From: a virus
IMG/VR virus record: IMGVR_UViG_3300025000_000067
Span: 38,132 to 102,131 of that record
DNA: 64,000 nucleotides
Strand: one strand, 5' to 3'
In this document: positions 50,872 through 59,937 of the stretch, piece after piece
Numbering within the stretch: the stretch's first letter is position 1
Layout: every line of letters starts with the position of its first letter
The notes under the pieces: generated by a model
Database searches by the model: none
Seen by the model: only the letters and a program-made list of their open reading frames with translations
What the model was told of the DNA's origin: nothing
Position numbers and translations under genes: made by a program

Positions 50872-51408
50872 ATGTCTACTCTAGGACCTTCGGGTACACA
50901 AACTGTTCATTCTGGTAATACAATTAAGCTAAAAATTAATGGTGCTGTAGTTGGCCGAGCACAATCTGTCGATGGCCGTAGGTCATTTGGTCAGCAGGCT
51001 CAATATGAGCTAGGATCTATTATGCCTAAAGAGCATGTAGCCCTCCGTTACGAGGGTACAGTAACCGTAGATAAATTCATGGTGCGTAAAAAGTCACTTA
51101 AGGATCTTGGATTAGCTGCATTAGGTATCGGTATTCTTAACTTAGGAGTTATTGATATCGAAGTTACTGATAAGTATACTAATGATATCATCATCGTTTA
51201 CCGCAACTGCTCTCTTCAGGATTGCAGTGAAAACTTTCGTGTTAATGCTATAGCTGGTCAGAATGCTACATGGCAGTACCTTTCCTCTGACAATGGTGTA
51301 GTTGAAGTTACATCGCCTGATGCAGCTGCTCAAGCTATTATAAGCGCAGCTGCAGAATCAGCAGCTCAAGCTATTACAGATTCTAATGCTATCAATGATG
51401 TATTCTAA
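50872..51408 (+). CDS. Tail tube protein, 178 aa
   Basis: Directly follows the sheath gene. Features of contractile tail tubes: VHSGNTIKLKINGAVVGRAQSV at the start, a DFG-like GRRSFGQQAQYELGSI, and beta-rich core. The C-terminus ends in an Ala-rich repeat (AAAQAIISAAAESAAQAIT), likely a helical tail not found in the shorter tube proteins I know. Confidence 0.8.
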   Translation: MSTLGPSGTQTVHSGNTIKLKINGAVVGRAQSVDGRRSFGQQAQYELGSIMPKEHVALRYEGTVTVDKFMVRKKSLKDLGLAALGIGILNLGVIDIEVTDKYTNDIIIVYRNCSLQDCSENFRVNAIAGQNATWQYLSSDNGVVEVTSPDAAAQAIISAAAESAAQAITDSNAINDVF

Positions 51409-51435
51409 AACACTCGCATATTAACTTCCGAAGTA

Positions 51436-51476
51436 TATAGAATAACCCCTACCAAAAAGGTGGGGGTTATTCTATA
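51436..51476 (+). terminator. 18-bp stem-loop between tail tube and chaperone genes
   Basis: Bases 51436-51453 pair with 51459-51476 (TATAGAATAACCCC / GGGGTTATTCTATA plus ACC/GGT ends, one wobble), loop AAAAA. No T-run follows, but the stem is strong. It probably lowers read-through from the highly expressed tube gene. A CTTCCGAAG lies just upstream (51425). Confidence 0.7.
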
Positions 51477-51517
51477 ATAAGGCAATAAGCTAGTACTAAT
51501 AAAAAGGGGTTGGCAAA

Positions 51518-51958
51518 GTGTCTAATAATGAGGAAAATAGAGCACTAGTAGCAGATCTTATGGCTAAAGCTGAGCAGGTTAAACTTGGGGGAGAACTAAA
51601 AGCTGGAGTGTATATTGACCACACAACGGTCTTCGGAACGGAACTTAAAGGTAGTGTAGTATTTAAACGCCCTACTATGCTCGACTATGTAAAAATAGGT
51701 GCTATTAAATCCGAGTATCTGCGGAGTTCAGGGGTTGTTAACGCTAATTTAGTCGATAATAGCGTTAAGTTTATAGCCCAGGTCATGGCCACTCTACAAG
51801 TTGTTATTGTGAAGTCCCCAGAATGGCTCATTAAATTAGACAGCGTGCAAGAGCCTGACATCCTCTACCACGTTTATGAGAAATATGAGGAATGGGAAAA
51901 CTCCTTTCGAAAGGTCCTTGAAAAACCAGTACCTGAGCATAGCGAAACTCCCGAATGA
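51518..51958 (+). CDS. Tail assembly chaperone, short form, 146 aa
   Basis: GTG 51518 follows AAGGGGT. The gene lies between tail tube and tape measure, the universal position of the tail chaperone pair. The protein ends PEHSETPE just before TGA 51956. The next ORF overlaps in the frame reached by +1 (or -2), so a longer fusion protein is expected, as in other tailed phages. Confidence 0.8.
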   Translation: MSNNEENRALVADLMAKAEQVKLGGELKAGVYIDHTTVFGTELKGSVVFKRPTMLDYVKIGAIKSEYLRSSGVVNANLVDNSVKFIAQVMATLQVVIVKSPEWLIKLDSVQEPDILYHVYEKYEEWENSFRKVLEKPVPEHSETPE

Positions 51959-52265
51959 ACGGAAAATTTGGATTCTTAGGAGATTTTATGCTGGAGGTAC
52001 AGGATGCTTACCTCCCACAGACCCTAGAATCTTAGCTATGACACCAGAAATGGTAGAGCTAGAGTTCGCCCATATAGCTATTGATCGAAAGCTTAAAGAT
52101 GGTGATACTGAGCAGTATGAAGATCCAGACTTCGATGCTTATGAAAAAGAATCCGAGGAATTGGATAATAGGTTATCTGACGATTATATTCCAGACTATA
52201 TTTCGCAGGTACTGCCTAAAATCTCAGAAGACGATGCCTCGTGGGAAGACATTAGTGATGATTAG
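51840..52265 (+). CDS. Tail assembly chaperone, frameshifted extension
   Basis: This frame is open from 51840 to 52265 and has no ribosome site of its own before its first ATG (51876). Best slip point: CCC at 51950-51952, next to GAA and TGA, which can re-pair as CCG one base on (+1). Then LPNERKIWILRRFYAGG continues to the acidic end. A +1 slip on proline CCC has been described for Listeria phage PSA, and Mu uses -2. The exact site is inferred. Confidence 0.7.
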   Translation, partial: TACKSLTSSTTFMRNMRNGKTPFERSLKNQYLSIAKLPNERKIWILRRFYAGGTGCLPPTDPRILAMTPEMVELEFAHIAIDRKLKDGDTEQYEDPDFDAYEKESEELDNRLSDDYIPDYISQVLPKISEDDASWEDISDD

Positions 52266-52274
52266 ACTCTTATG

Positions 52275-52308
52275 AAGTCCGATGGTTAAGAACATGACCG
52301 TCGGACTT
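52275..52308 (+). terminator. Hairpin before the tape measure gene
   Basis: AAGTCCGATGGT (52275-52286) pairs with ACCGTCGGACTT (52297-52308) with one wobble. No T-run. It may moderate tape measure expression or protect the transcript end. Confidence 0.55.
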
Positions 52309-52332
52309 TAAGCTAGGTAGGGGGTGGTAGGC

Positions 52333-55300
52333 ATGAGCTCTACAGAACAGGCTGTACGTGTTACAGCACAAGGAGAATTTGGACAGCTGCAACGAGGGCT
52401 TAAAGACCTTCAAAGCGATCTTAAAAATGTTTTAGGCGAAGTGGATAAGGGTGCACGTAGGGGTGGGATGTTTGATGATACCCAGCTAAGGGCACTAGAT
52501 GTTTACAGAAGGCGCTTTAAAGAAACCCTAGCGGATCTAGACAAGGAATTTGAAAAACAAGCAGACTCAGTAGATGCTCTTAACGCGAAGATGAAAAAAG
52601 CTTACGCTTGGGAACGTGAAGAGCTTAAGGATCAGATAAAACAGCGTCGAGAGAATTTAGACGTTATTGATAGAACAAGGAGACAGCTTGAGCAGACGTA
52701 CCAAAGGCGTAATACAGAAGCTCAAAGCTACGGGAGCTCTAACCCTGCACCTAGTGGAAGATCTAGTGGATCAGATAGCGGATCAGATAGCGGATTTGCT
52801 ATGCTCGGGGCAGGTTCTGTCATATCAAGAACTTTGGGTGCTGTTAGTATTATCGGTAAATTTGCCTTAGGCTTAGCTGGCGTGGGTAGCCTACTTGGTA
52901 TGGCTACAGAAGCTTATCAGTTAGCACATACACGAGAGATAGGATCACTAGACTTAGCACAACGTCTTAGAGGTAATGGCTTTAGTGGCTCAAATACGAA
53001 AATGTATGACGATGTAGGAGCTATTGGGCGAAGCAGTGGTATGGGATACTCTCAAGCGGAGTCATGGCAGTTACAGGAGGCCTATACTTCAGAAGCTGGG
53101 GAGTTGGGGGCAAAAGGACAGGAAGCTCTTCAGAAGTTCTCTCGTGGCTATGGCTTAGATGCTACTACTGTGGGTAGTATGGCCGGAAATGCTAAACAAC
53201 TTGGTGGAGTATCTGGGCCTAAACAATTTGCTGATATGATTGCTACCTCTGTAGAAAAGTCAGGTATGACACCTCGCATTTTAGAGGTTATGAAGACAAG
53301 TAATACCCTCCTTCAGAATCTCAATACATCCTTTAAAGATGGAAGCACTTCGCAGATCATAGCATATCAGACAACCCTAGATAGACTAGGTAACGAAAAT
53401 GGTATGACAAGGCTCACAGGTGCTCAAGGTGCTAATGTTATAGGCGGACTGGGAGGAATATACCAACCGGACAACGATAAGTGGAAATGGATGGGTATAA
53501 CAGCCCTTCAGAAGTACAATCCAGACAAATATAGCAAAATGGGACTCTATGATCTGGAGTCATCGTTTGAAGATGGCATGCAGAATAAAGATAACATACC
53601 AGCTATGGCAAAGTACCTTAAAGAGACATCCGGTGGGGATAATGATAACTTTAAGCGCATGATGCAAGGTTGGCTTATGGACGGTGGATTTAAGGCCACA
53701 AAGAGTGAAGTAACAGAACTCGATAAAGTAACTGATGGGTTTACAGCTTTTGATCCAGACAAAATCGATAAGGTCTTAGGCACCGACTCTGGGGCAAAAT
53801 ACGACACCGAGAGAAAGGGTGAACTAGGGCAGCATATTATGGACGTTGATGCTGAATTTAGTAAAAACTTGGAAAAAATAGGACAGAAAATGCTACCTAT
53901 TGTTACACAAATGAAGTCTAGCATTAATGATCTATATGGATTAGTTGATGGATCAGCTAACTTTTCTGAAGTTTTTGGAAAGATAGTAAAATTATTTGAA
54001 GATACAGGTGTAGGAGCCTTTGTATCAACTCCAAAGGAACCTACAGATGGTACAGGGGGTACAGACTCAGGCTTAGGAACAGCAGCAGGCATAGTTATTG
54101 GTGGTGGAATAGCTGGGCGCTTAGGTGTTAAAGCCTATGAAAGGTTTAGAAGTGCAGACACAGAACTAATAGAAGAAGGTCCGACTAGAAGTAGGGCCGA
54201 ACAGTACCAAAGATTGCAAGACAGGGTTACATCTTCAGAAGGGGTTGGTGGCTCAGCTTCAGAAGGAGTGGGTACTAGGTTTGGGCGTTTTGTAAATAAG
54301 GTAAAGGGACTTGGCAAAGGTACTAATACCTTAAACAGTATACTTAGTGTCATACCTGCTGGTATAGCGGGTTATGAGGCTGAAAAAGAGAATCCAGATG
54401 CTCCTTTTATAGACAAATTAGGTAGCGCACTGGAAAAGCTACTCCCTTTTGACTGGAATAAGACTAATTTCTCAGCAGAGTCTATGGGTGACTCTGATAT
54501 GCTAAGTACTACGAGCACAAAGCCCGGAAGTCTAGCTAATTTGAGTAAAATGGGTGTTACAGATATCTTAGATCTTAGCACAAAAGGAAAATCATCTTTA
54601 GAGGACTTAAAAACTAGGGGTTTAATGTCCTATACATCCATTGAACAAATCACAGCAGCTAAATTCGATGAAATTAAACAGATTCACAAAAATTACTATG
54701 ATCTTTTAGGTATTAAAGACGGTGTAAGTAGCGGTGTTGGCCGTACAGCAGGGAATACGACGGAAGAAAAAGTGTGGAACATGTTAGCTGATAAGGGTCT
54801 TAAGCCCGGAGCTATTTCAGGTATCATGGGTAATATTAATGCTGAATCAAGTTTTGACCCAAAAGCTGTTAATCCTAGTAGTGGGGCTTATGGTGTTGGT
54901 CAATGGCTAGGTGGTCGCCTAGACAACTTAAAAACCTATGCAAAAGACTTAGGTAAAGATCCTAGTGACCTGCAGACGCAAATAGATTTCCTTTGGAAGG
55001 AATTTAATGGTGGCGACCCAACGACAGGCTCTATCCTAAATTCGCATGGTGGACTTAGTGCCTTTAATGAGATGAATGCTTCTGATGCATCTAGCACCTT
55101 TGAAAAATCTTTTGAACGCTCCGGTGGCGCTCTATTACAGGAACGTGCAAAATCAGCGAACGGCTATTTTAATAAGTATGGAAGCCTAGGGACTTCAGTA
55201 GGCTCTCCCACAGGTGGTGTTTTTAGGAATTGGCAGAGCAAGATAACATCAAAGTTCGGAGCTAACCGTGGTGACCATGAGCACTCAGGCTTAGACATTG

Positions 55301-55911
55301 ACGGAGAACAGGGTGATCCACTAAATGCTTTAGCGGGAGGTAGAGTTACAGGGCTTACTATAGACGATGGAAGTCAGTATGATAATGACGCTCAGGGCAA
55401 AGGGAAGAACACAAACATGGGTGGCACAGAAATGATGGTTACAATGCCGGATGGTAGTGCCTATTCCTATAGTCATATGTCTAAGATAAACCCAGGCATT
55501 TTTTCTAAGTGGTTTTCAGGTAATCATGATATAGCTGTTAACGCAGGAGATAATCTCGGGAGTATGGGAGGGGATATAGACGAGCCTGGGAGCGGATCTT
55601 CTACAACAGGGTCACACCTACACCTAGGGTACAGAGACGCTAATGGTGTCGCGCAAAATCCTGAAGACCTTCTGAACTCTCTCAATGCTGGTGATTCTAG
55701 CATTTTAGGTGGGAACAATGTGTCTAGTACAGGGCAGAGCACTAATGCACATATTACAGTAGATGTTAACCTCTCAGGGGATAAAGTTTCTCAACTTAAC
55801 AATATGACAGCAGAAACTCTTAAATCGCTTGTTCAGACGCTTGTTCAGCAAGGTATAGAAGCCTATAAGAGGCAACAGATGGCTATGAATCCTACAGTAG
55901 GGGGGTGGTAA
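52333..55911 (+). CDS. Tape measure protein with tail lysozyme and M23 peptidase domains, 1192 aa
   Basis: ATG 52333 follows AGGGGGTGG. Residues 1-130 are coiled coil; a hydrophobic segment (about 160-200, GAVSIIGKFALGLAGVGSLLG) is typical of tape measures. Residues about 812-952 resemble a phage tail lysozyme (MGNINAESSFDPKAVN, YGVGQWLG). Residues about 962-1112 are an M23 peptidase, with HSGLDID (near 983) and HLHLG (near 1094) as zinc ligands. The chain sets tail length and then cuts peptidoglycan at entry. A small in-frame duplication (SGSDSGSDSG) lies near 150. Confidence 0.88.
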   Translation: MSSTEQAVRVTAQGEFGQLQRGLKDLQSDLKNVLGEVDKGARRGGMFDDTQLRALDVYRRRFKETLADLDKEFEKQADSVDALNAKMKKAYAWEREELKDQIKQRRENLDVIDRTRRQLEQTYQRRNTEAQSYGSSNPAPSGRSSGSDSGSDSGFAMLGAGSVISRTLGAVSIIGKFALGLAGVGSLLGMATEAYQLAHTREIGSLDLAQRLRGNGFSGSNTKMYDDVGAIGRSSGMGYSQAESWQLQEAYTSEAGELGAKGQEALQKFSRGYGLDATTVGSMAGNAKQLGGVSGPKQFADMIATSVEKSGMTPRILEVMKTSNTLLQNLNTSFKDGSTSQIIAYQTTLDRLGNENGMTRLTGAQGANVIGGLGGIYQPDNDKWKWMGITALQKYNPDKYSKMGLYDLESSFEDGMQNKDNIPAMAKYLKETSGGDNDNFKRMMQGWLMDGGFKATKSEVTELDKVTDGFTAFDPDKIDKVLGTDSGAKYDTERKGELGQHIMDVDAEFSKNLEKIGQKMLPIVTQMKSSINDLYGLVDGSANFSEVFGKIVKLFEDTGVGAFVSTPKEPTDGTGGTDSGLGTAAGIVIGGGIAGRLGVKAYERFRSADTELIEEGPTRSRAEQYQRLQDRVTSSEGVGGSASEGVGTRFGRFVNKVKGLGKGTNTLNSILSVIPAGIAGYEAEKENPDAPFIDKLGSALEKLLPFDWNKTNFSAESMGDSDMLSTTSTKPGSLANLSKMGVTDILDLSTKGKSSLEDLKTRGLMSYTSIEQITAAKFDEIKQIHKNYYDLLGIKDGVSSGVGRTAGNTTEEKVWNMLADKGLKPGAISGIMGNINAESSFDPKAVNPSSGAYGVGQWLGGRLDNLKTYAKDLGKDPSDLQTQIDFLWKEFNGGDPTTGSILNSHGGLSAFNEMNASDASSTFEKSFERSGGALLQERAKSANGYFNKYGSLGTSVGSPTGGVFRNWQSKITSKFGANRGDHEHSGLDIDGEQGDPLNALAGGRVTGLTIDDGSQYDNDAQGKGKNTNMGGTEMMVTMPDGSAYSYSHMSKINPGIFSKWFSGNHDIAVNAGDNLGSMGGDIDEPGSGSSTTGSHLHLGYRDANGVAQNPEDLLNSLNAGDSSILGGNNVSSTGQSTNAHITVDVNLSGDKVSQLNNMTAETLKSLVQTLVQQGIEAYKRQQMAMNPTVGGW

Positions 55912-55916
55912 CCAGT

Positions 55917-57470
55917 ATGGCAACTGGTGTTACAAATAAGCCTGATGGTGGGTCATTCGCTAGGAACCATTCGCCTATTGCACAGGTATCTTTTCATACG
56001 GAAGACAAACTATATCAAGCTAGAGGGGTAATAGCTGGCACTAGTCACGATATAGATCCTACAAATCAACTGCTATCGATTACTACAAATAAGATGCTCA
56101 GTTCTCCGGCCGGCACTTTTTCTACATCTTTATCAGGTGACGATTGGTTTATGCCTAATGGCACCCCAAAACTTAGGCCCAATGATCTAGCTATTATTTA
56201 TATGGGGTACAGAGCACCAAGCAGCAGTGTACTATGGATCGATGGTACTAGTCATACATCTAGTGAAGACCTGAGCACTGTAATGATAGGTCTTATAGAT
56301 ACAGTTACGCGCACTAGGTCTGGGGGTGGTAATGGCATTCAACCACAGACCACTACCACAGTTACAGGTAGAGACTTCGGAAAGCTCCTCATTAAATCGA
56401 TGCTTAAGTTTTACCCAGAATTAAACTGGGATACGACTAAAGAGCAGCACTTTTTTCTGGCACAGACAGGATGGATAGCGCTCCTACGGGCGTTTACAGG
56501 TGCTGATGCTATCGTAGGAACACCGGCTAAAATACTGGATACTATTATGAGATCCGTTCTTAAAAAGCTAGTAGGAATAAGCTGGAAAGTGTATGATGAT
56601 AATATAACGGGGTCTACTGGTGGTGCTAAAACTGCAGAACTTGGGAGTATGCTACGCTATCGTTTTGCTGCAACAGACTTTAGTATACCATTCTACATGA
56701 CCGTGCAGCAGTATGAGGGCAGCGTCTGGAACTTAATGGAGAGAGTAAACCTAAGACCTTTCACAGAGCTATTTATTGATACAAGAGATCGTTGGGAAGT
56801 TGACTGGGGTGATGGACATGCTCAACAGCTTGTTACTGAGATATGTGAGGAATCCAGTGACATGGCTAAAGGTCAATTATCCGATGATAAAGGGAAGTGG
56901 GCTTACCCGGCCACTATGTTTGGTAAGAAAGACGGTGCTCAGGCAGTTGTTACCTTCAGAAATACACCCTTCACAAAAGATCTATGGGCTAAGCTTAGGT
57001 CACATGAGATACTAGAGGAGGATATTATTAGCGAAAGCCTATCTTATTCGGATAACGAAAACTACAATATCTTCTGGGCCGGTACAACACTAACACCCTT
57101 CGCGTCTACATTTGATCTAAAAAGAGTAAACCCACCTATGATCAATGAGGATAATGTTAAGCGATATGGCCTAAGTGCTTTAGAAGTCCAAATTGAGGGT
57201 CTTCAATTAACAGATGTTACTCAAACTATAGCTTTAACTACAATGGCAAAGAGTTTAAATCAAAAACTTAGGGATTGGTTTGAACATAATAATGAGTACC
57301 TGTCAGGAACACTGGTAATTAGGGGTAAGGGTGATCTAAAAATTGGACAGAAGCTTATACACAAATCCATAGGGATGGAATTTTATATAGAGGGTGTTTC
57401 ACAAAGCTACCAAGTGTATGGGGAGTGGCACACAACTGCTCAAGTAACTCGGGGGAGACTCATCACGTAG
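55917..57470 (+). CDS. Baseplate hub-like protein, 517 aa
   Basis: ATG 55917 is preferred over a GTG overlapping the tape measure stop. N-terminal beta domain (VSFHTEDKLYQARGVIAG), then SPAGTFSTSLSGDDWF, and a large middle with IPFYMTVQQYEGSVWNLMERV as in gpD/gp44-like hub proteins. It would form the centre of the baseplate below the tube. It ends shortly before a CTTCGGAAG. Confidence 0.65.
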   Translation: MATGVTNKPDGGSFARNHSPIAQVSFHTEDKLYQARGVIAGTSHDIDPTNQLLSITTNKMLSSPAGTFSTSLSGDDWFMPNGTPKLRPNDLAIIYMGYRAPSSSVLWIDGTSHTSSEDLSTVMIGLIDTVTRTRSGGGNGIQPQTTTTVTGRDFGKLLIKSMLKFYPELNWDTTKEQHFFLAQTGWIALLRAFTGADAIVGTPAKILDTIMRSVLKKLVGISWKVYDDNITGSTGGAKTAELGSMLRYRFAATDFSIPFYMTVQQYEGSVWNLMERVNLRPFTELFIDTRDRWEVDWGDGHAQQLVTEICEESSDMAKGQLSDDKGKWAYPATMFGKKDGAQAVVTFRNTPFTKDLWAKLRSHEILEEDIISESLSYSDNENYNIFWAGTTLTPFASTFDLKRVNPPMINEDNVKRYGLSALEVQIEGLQLTDVTQTIALTTMAKSLNQKLRDWFEHNNEYLSGTLVIRGKGDLKIGQKLIHKSIGMEFYIEGVSQSYQVYGEWHTTAQVTRGRLIT

Positions 57471-57501
57471 GTACACCTTCGGAAGGGAATGGGGGTATTT
57501 T

Positions 57502-57945
57502 ATGCATGAGCAATCAGGGTTGGGTGCTCGAAAAATACATCGAATGCCTACGTATGATGGCACACAGATTGGTCGTATTACCAGTGCTGAGGGCTTTAAA
57601 GAATTTGGGAGAATCGAAGCTATTTTTCTTGACTATGGGCAACCATTTCCTATATGGGTAAGCGGTTCTGTAGATAGGGAGCCCGTGAGTGGTGATATGA
57701 TTCTTGTAGGGTTTATACAAGGTAGGCAAGATAGTCCATACATGCTAGGTTATGTCAGGAATGAAGCCTATACTTCTAATTTTATCCTAGTAGAAAAAGA
57801 CAAAATTACCCTACAGATACCAACAGATCCCGAGGATATAAAAGGCCACTTGCTTGATGATAGTAAGAAAGCTAGCCGTACCATACTTGAACTTACTGCA
57901 TCGGGTGCTACACTAAATGGTAAGCAGATAGCAACTATTGGCTAA
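57502..57945 (+). CDS. Baseplate OB-fold spike/assembly protein (gpV/gp5-like), 147 aa
   Basis: A compact OB-like domain (QIGRITSAEGFKEFGRIEAI ... SVDREPVSGDMILVGFI, PYMLGYVRN) is followed by a short beta tail (ILELTASGATLNGKQIATI), as in baseplate assembly V and spike proteins. The ribosome site GGGGG and a CTTCGGAAG lie upstream. Confidence 0.62.
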   Translation: MHEQSGLGARKIHRMPTYDGTQIGRITSAEGFKEFGRIEAIFLDYGQPFPIWVSGSVDREPVSGDMILVGFIQGRQDSPYMLGYVRNEAYTSNFILVEKDKITLQIPTDPEDIKGHLLDDSKKASRTILELTASGATLNGKQIATIG

Positions 57946-57972
57946 TTGGTTAGGCAGAGGAGGGTGTAGGCA

Positions 57973-58575
57973 TTGGCCTTAGTATCAAATAGAACAGCGA
58001 ATCTTAAAAAAAGCTATCATCAAACATTTGAAATCCATACAAGTGGAAATACTAAAGTCGTTGTACGTCATACACTTATGCTTAACCCACAGAGTTTAAC
58101 CCAAGCGGAGCAGGCAAAAACAAGTGTAACACAGACCATTGGTGGGGTTTATGTCACAGACTTCGGTGAGGGCCTTCAGCAGGTAACCATTGCGGGTACG
58201 ACAGGATATAAGCAAAGGTATAATGCTGATGGTGAGCTACGTGATGGATTTGAGGAATTTAAACACTTCCGAAATGAAGTTTATCGTAAATTTGTTAAAT
58301 CAAATGACCCAGACTACATGATGTTTTGGTATAATTGGGAAGACGAGGAATATTACAGGATTCAGCCGATATCATTTCGCTTGCAAAGAAGTGTATCGGA
58401 ACCACTCCTTTACCGCTATGAATTTTCCTTCACCTGCCTAAATGAGGCTATCAAAGGTTATAAGGCCTCAGAGGTATATGATTCCAGCCTTGATTTTTCC
58501 GCGCTAGAAACATCCTTGTTTACGTCTACGGGTAATGCTACTAATGTCCTAAATGCTATGCTAGGAAATACTTAG
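57973..58575 (+). CDS. Baseplate/tail protein, 200 aa, TTG start
   Basis: TTG 57973 follows AGGAGGGTG. Sequence includes HTLMLNPQSLTQAEQAKTS and GEGLQQVTIAGTTGY, motifs seen in baseplate proteins of contractile-tailed Gram-positive phages located before a LysM-gp25 gene. Probably a tube-baseplate adaptor; not assigned to a named family. Confidence 0.58.
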   Translation: MALVSNRTANLKKSYHQTFEIHTSGNTKVVVRHTLMLNPQSLTQAEQAKTSVTQTIGGVYVTDFGEGLQQVTIAGTTGYKQRYNADGELRDGFEEFKHFRNEVYRKFVKSNDPDYMMFWYNWEDEEYYRIQPISFRLQRSVSEPLLYRYEFSFTCLNEAIKGYKASEVYDSSLDFSALETSLFTSTGNATNVLNAMLGNT

Positions 58576-58596
58576 AAGGGGAGGTGTAAAGGGCTT

Positions 58597-58974
58597 ATGG
58601 CCATCATGGAGGGTACTCTGTACTTACCTGCAGAACGCCTAAACTTTAGAAATTACCCTGAAGTAGCCACTTTGATGGGTGACATTAAAGATATTATTAG
58701 GTATTCCATAGAAGTTGGTAATGCTATAAAAGCTTATACTAGCAGTACACTCGATCGTATAAACCTTAACATCGTGGATCTTCAAAGGTGCATCCTGTTA
58801 TGCCGTACGGTATGTAGCACTCTAGGCTTAGCTCCTAATGTCTGCTATGACATCCTAGTAGAAATAAGGTCCCTACAAAACACACTGCAAACTCTTGTAT
58901 TTGTGAAAAATAGGTACGGAAGCCAGTATATAGGTGTACCTACGAATTTGACCATTAGGCCTAGTATTTTGTAG
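58597..58974 (+). CDS. Small baseplate-region protein, 125 aa
   Basis: Mostly helical (IRYSIEVGNAIKAYTSSTLDR) with four cysteines in the middle (CILLCRTVCSTLGLAPNVC). No family recognised. Position implies a baseplate part or chaperone. Confidence 0.55.
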   Translation: MAIMEGTLYLPAERLNFRNYPEVATLMGDIKDIIRYSIEVGNAIKAYTSSTLDRINLNIVDLQRCILLCRTVCSTLGLAPNVCYDILVEIRSLQNTLQTLVFVKNRYGSQYIGVPTNLTIRPSIL

Positions 58975-58991
58975 CAGGAGTTGAGGTACTT

Positions 58992-59912
58992 ATGATAGAG
59001 CATGTACTAACAGATGCTGATTCCCTACAATCACTAGCTCTTACATACCTAAAAGATGCTACACGCTGGGGGGAAATTGCTGATTATAATAGGCTTAGGT
59101 ATCCGTACATACTTCGAAGTAAGGAAGATATAAAAGACTTCTTCGGAAGTGGTTATATTACTATTGTACGTTCTGGGTACCAAAATGAAGCGCTTATACA
59201 AAAGGGTTGGACGTTTAAAACAGAATCAAGCCTACTAACAGGTAACACTGTTAGGGTATTCGAAGTTATAGAGGATACTGTTATACCCGCCGGGGTTCAG
59301 CAGTACGATGTTCCTCTCCGGTGCATCGTCCCTGGAGACTTCGGAAATGTTATGGAGTATACGATTACAGAAGCTGGGGATAATACCGTGCAGCTGAGTG
59401 GTATACAGTACCTAAGCATCTATAATGAATTAAAATTTTCTGGTGGTAGGACCTTGGATGTACGAATTACCGGAGAGTCTATATACATCCCTGTAGCATC
59501 AACTATTATGGCCCCAGAGGACGCCATAAAGATGCTTAGTTTCCTCGGTGGAGAAGATATACTACTTGATGATACAGGAAACCTTATTATAGAAGACGGT
59601 GGGGACTTGGCATCCATAAGTGGCACCAACAATATCCGCTATGCTGTAGCATCACGCTTAAAATCGGAGATTAATGATATAGCTCAACACCCGGAATACG
59701 GAACAGACTTACAGGACTTAATTGGCAGCCCAAACATCTCTAACCGAGAAAAGCTTATGGAGATTGCTGTCTACAGGTCTTTAGCTCAGGAAAGTAGGAT
59801 TACAGAAGTTTCTATAGTGAGCCTTACCGTGACTGGGACAAGTGTATTGTTAAGCTTAACTTACAAACTGTCGATGAACGGAGCATCGGACAGTATCACC
59901 CTAAGCTTATAG
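58992..59912 (+). CDS. LysM-like N-terminus plus gp25-like baseplate wedge protein, 306 aa
   Basis: Residues 1-60 show a LysM-like start (DADSLQSLALTYLKDATRWGE). Residues about 190-300 resemble the gpW/gp25 wedge domain (DLASISGTNNIRYAVASRLK, HPEYGTDLQDLIGSP, followed by AVYRSLAQESRI). gp25 proteins start sheath assembly. The fusion of LysM and gp25 in one chain is common in Gram-positive myophages. Its neighbour is the baseplate J gene. Confidence 0.75.
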   Translation: MIEHVLTDADSLQSLALTYLKDATRWGEIADYNRLRYPYILRSKEDIKDFFGSGYITIVRSGYQNEALIQKGWTFKTESSLLTGNTVRVFEVIEDTVIPAGVQQYDVPLRCIVPGDFGNVMEYTITEAGDNTVQLSGIQYLSIYNELKFSGGRTLDVRITGESIYIPVASTIMAPEDAIKMLSFLGGEDILLDDTGNLIIEDGGDLASISGTNNIRYAVASRLKSEINDIAQHPEYGTDLQDLIGSPNISNREKLMEIAVYRSLAQESRITEVSIVSLTVTGTSVLLSLTYKLSMNGASDSITLSL

Positions 59913-59937
59913 TCTACTTTGAAAGAGGTGCTACACA

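Noticed and set aside
53547-54092. Open reading frame of 181 codons on the minus strand in the tape measure gene
   Set aside because: The Ser/Pro/Phe-rich product, lack of a ribosome site and complete overlap with a convincing tape measure gene make it a shadow.
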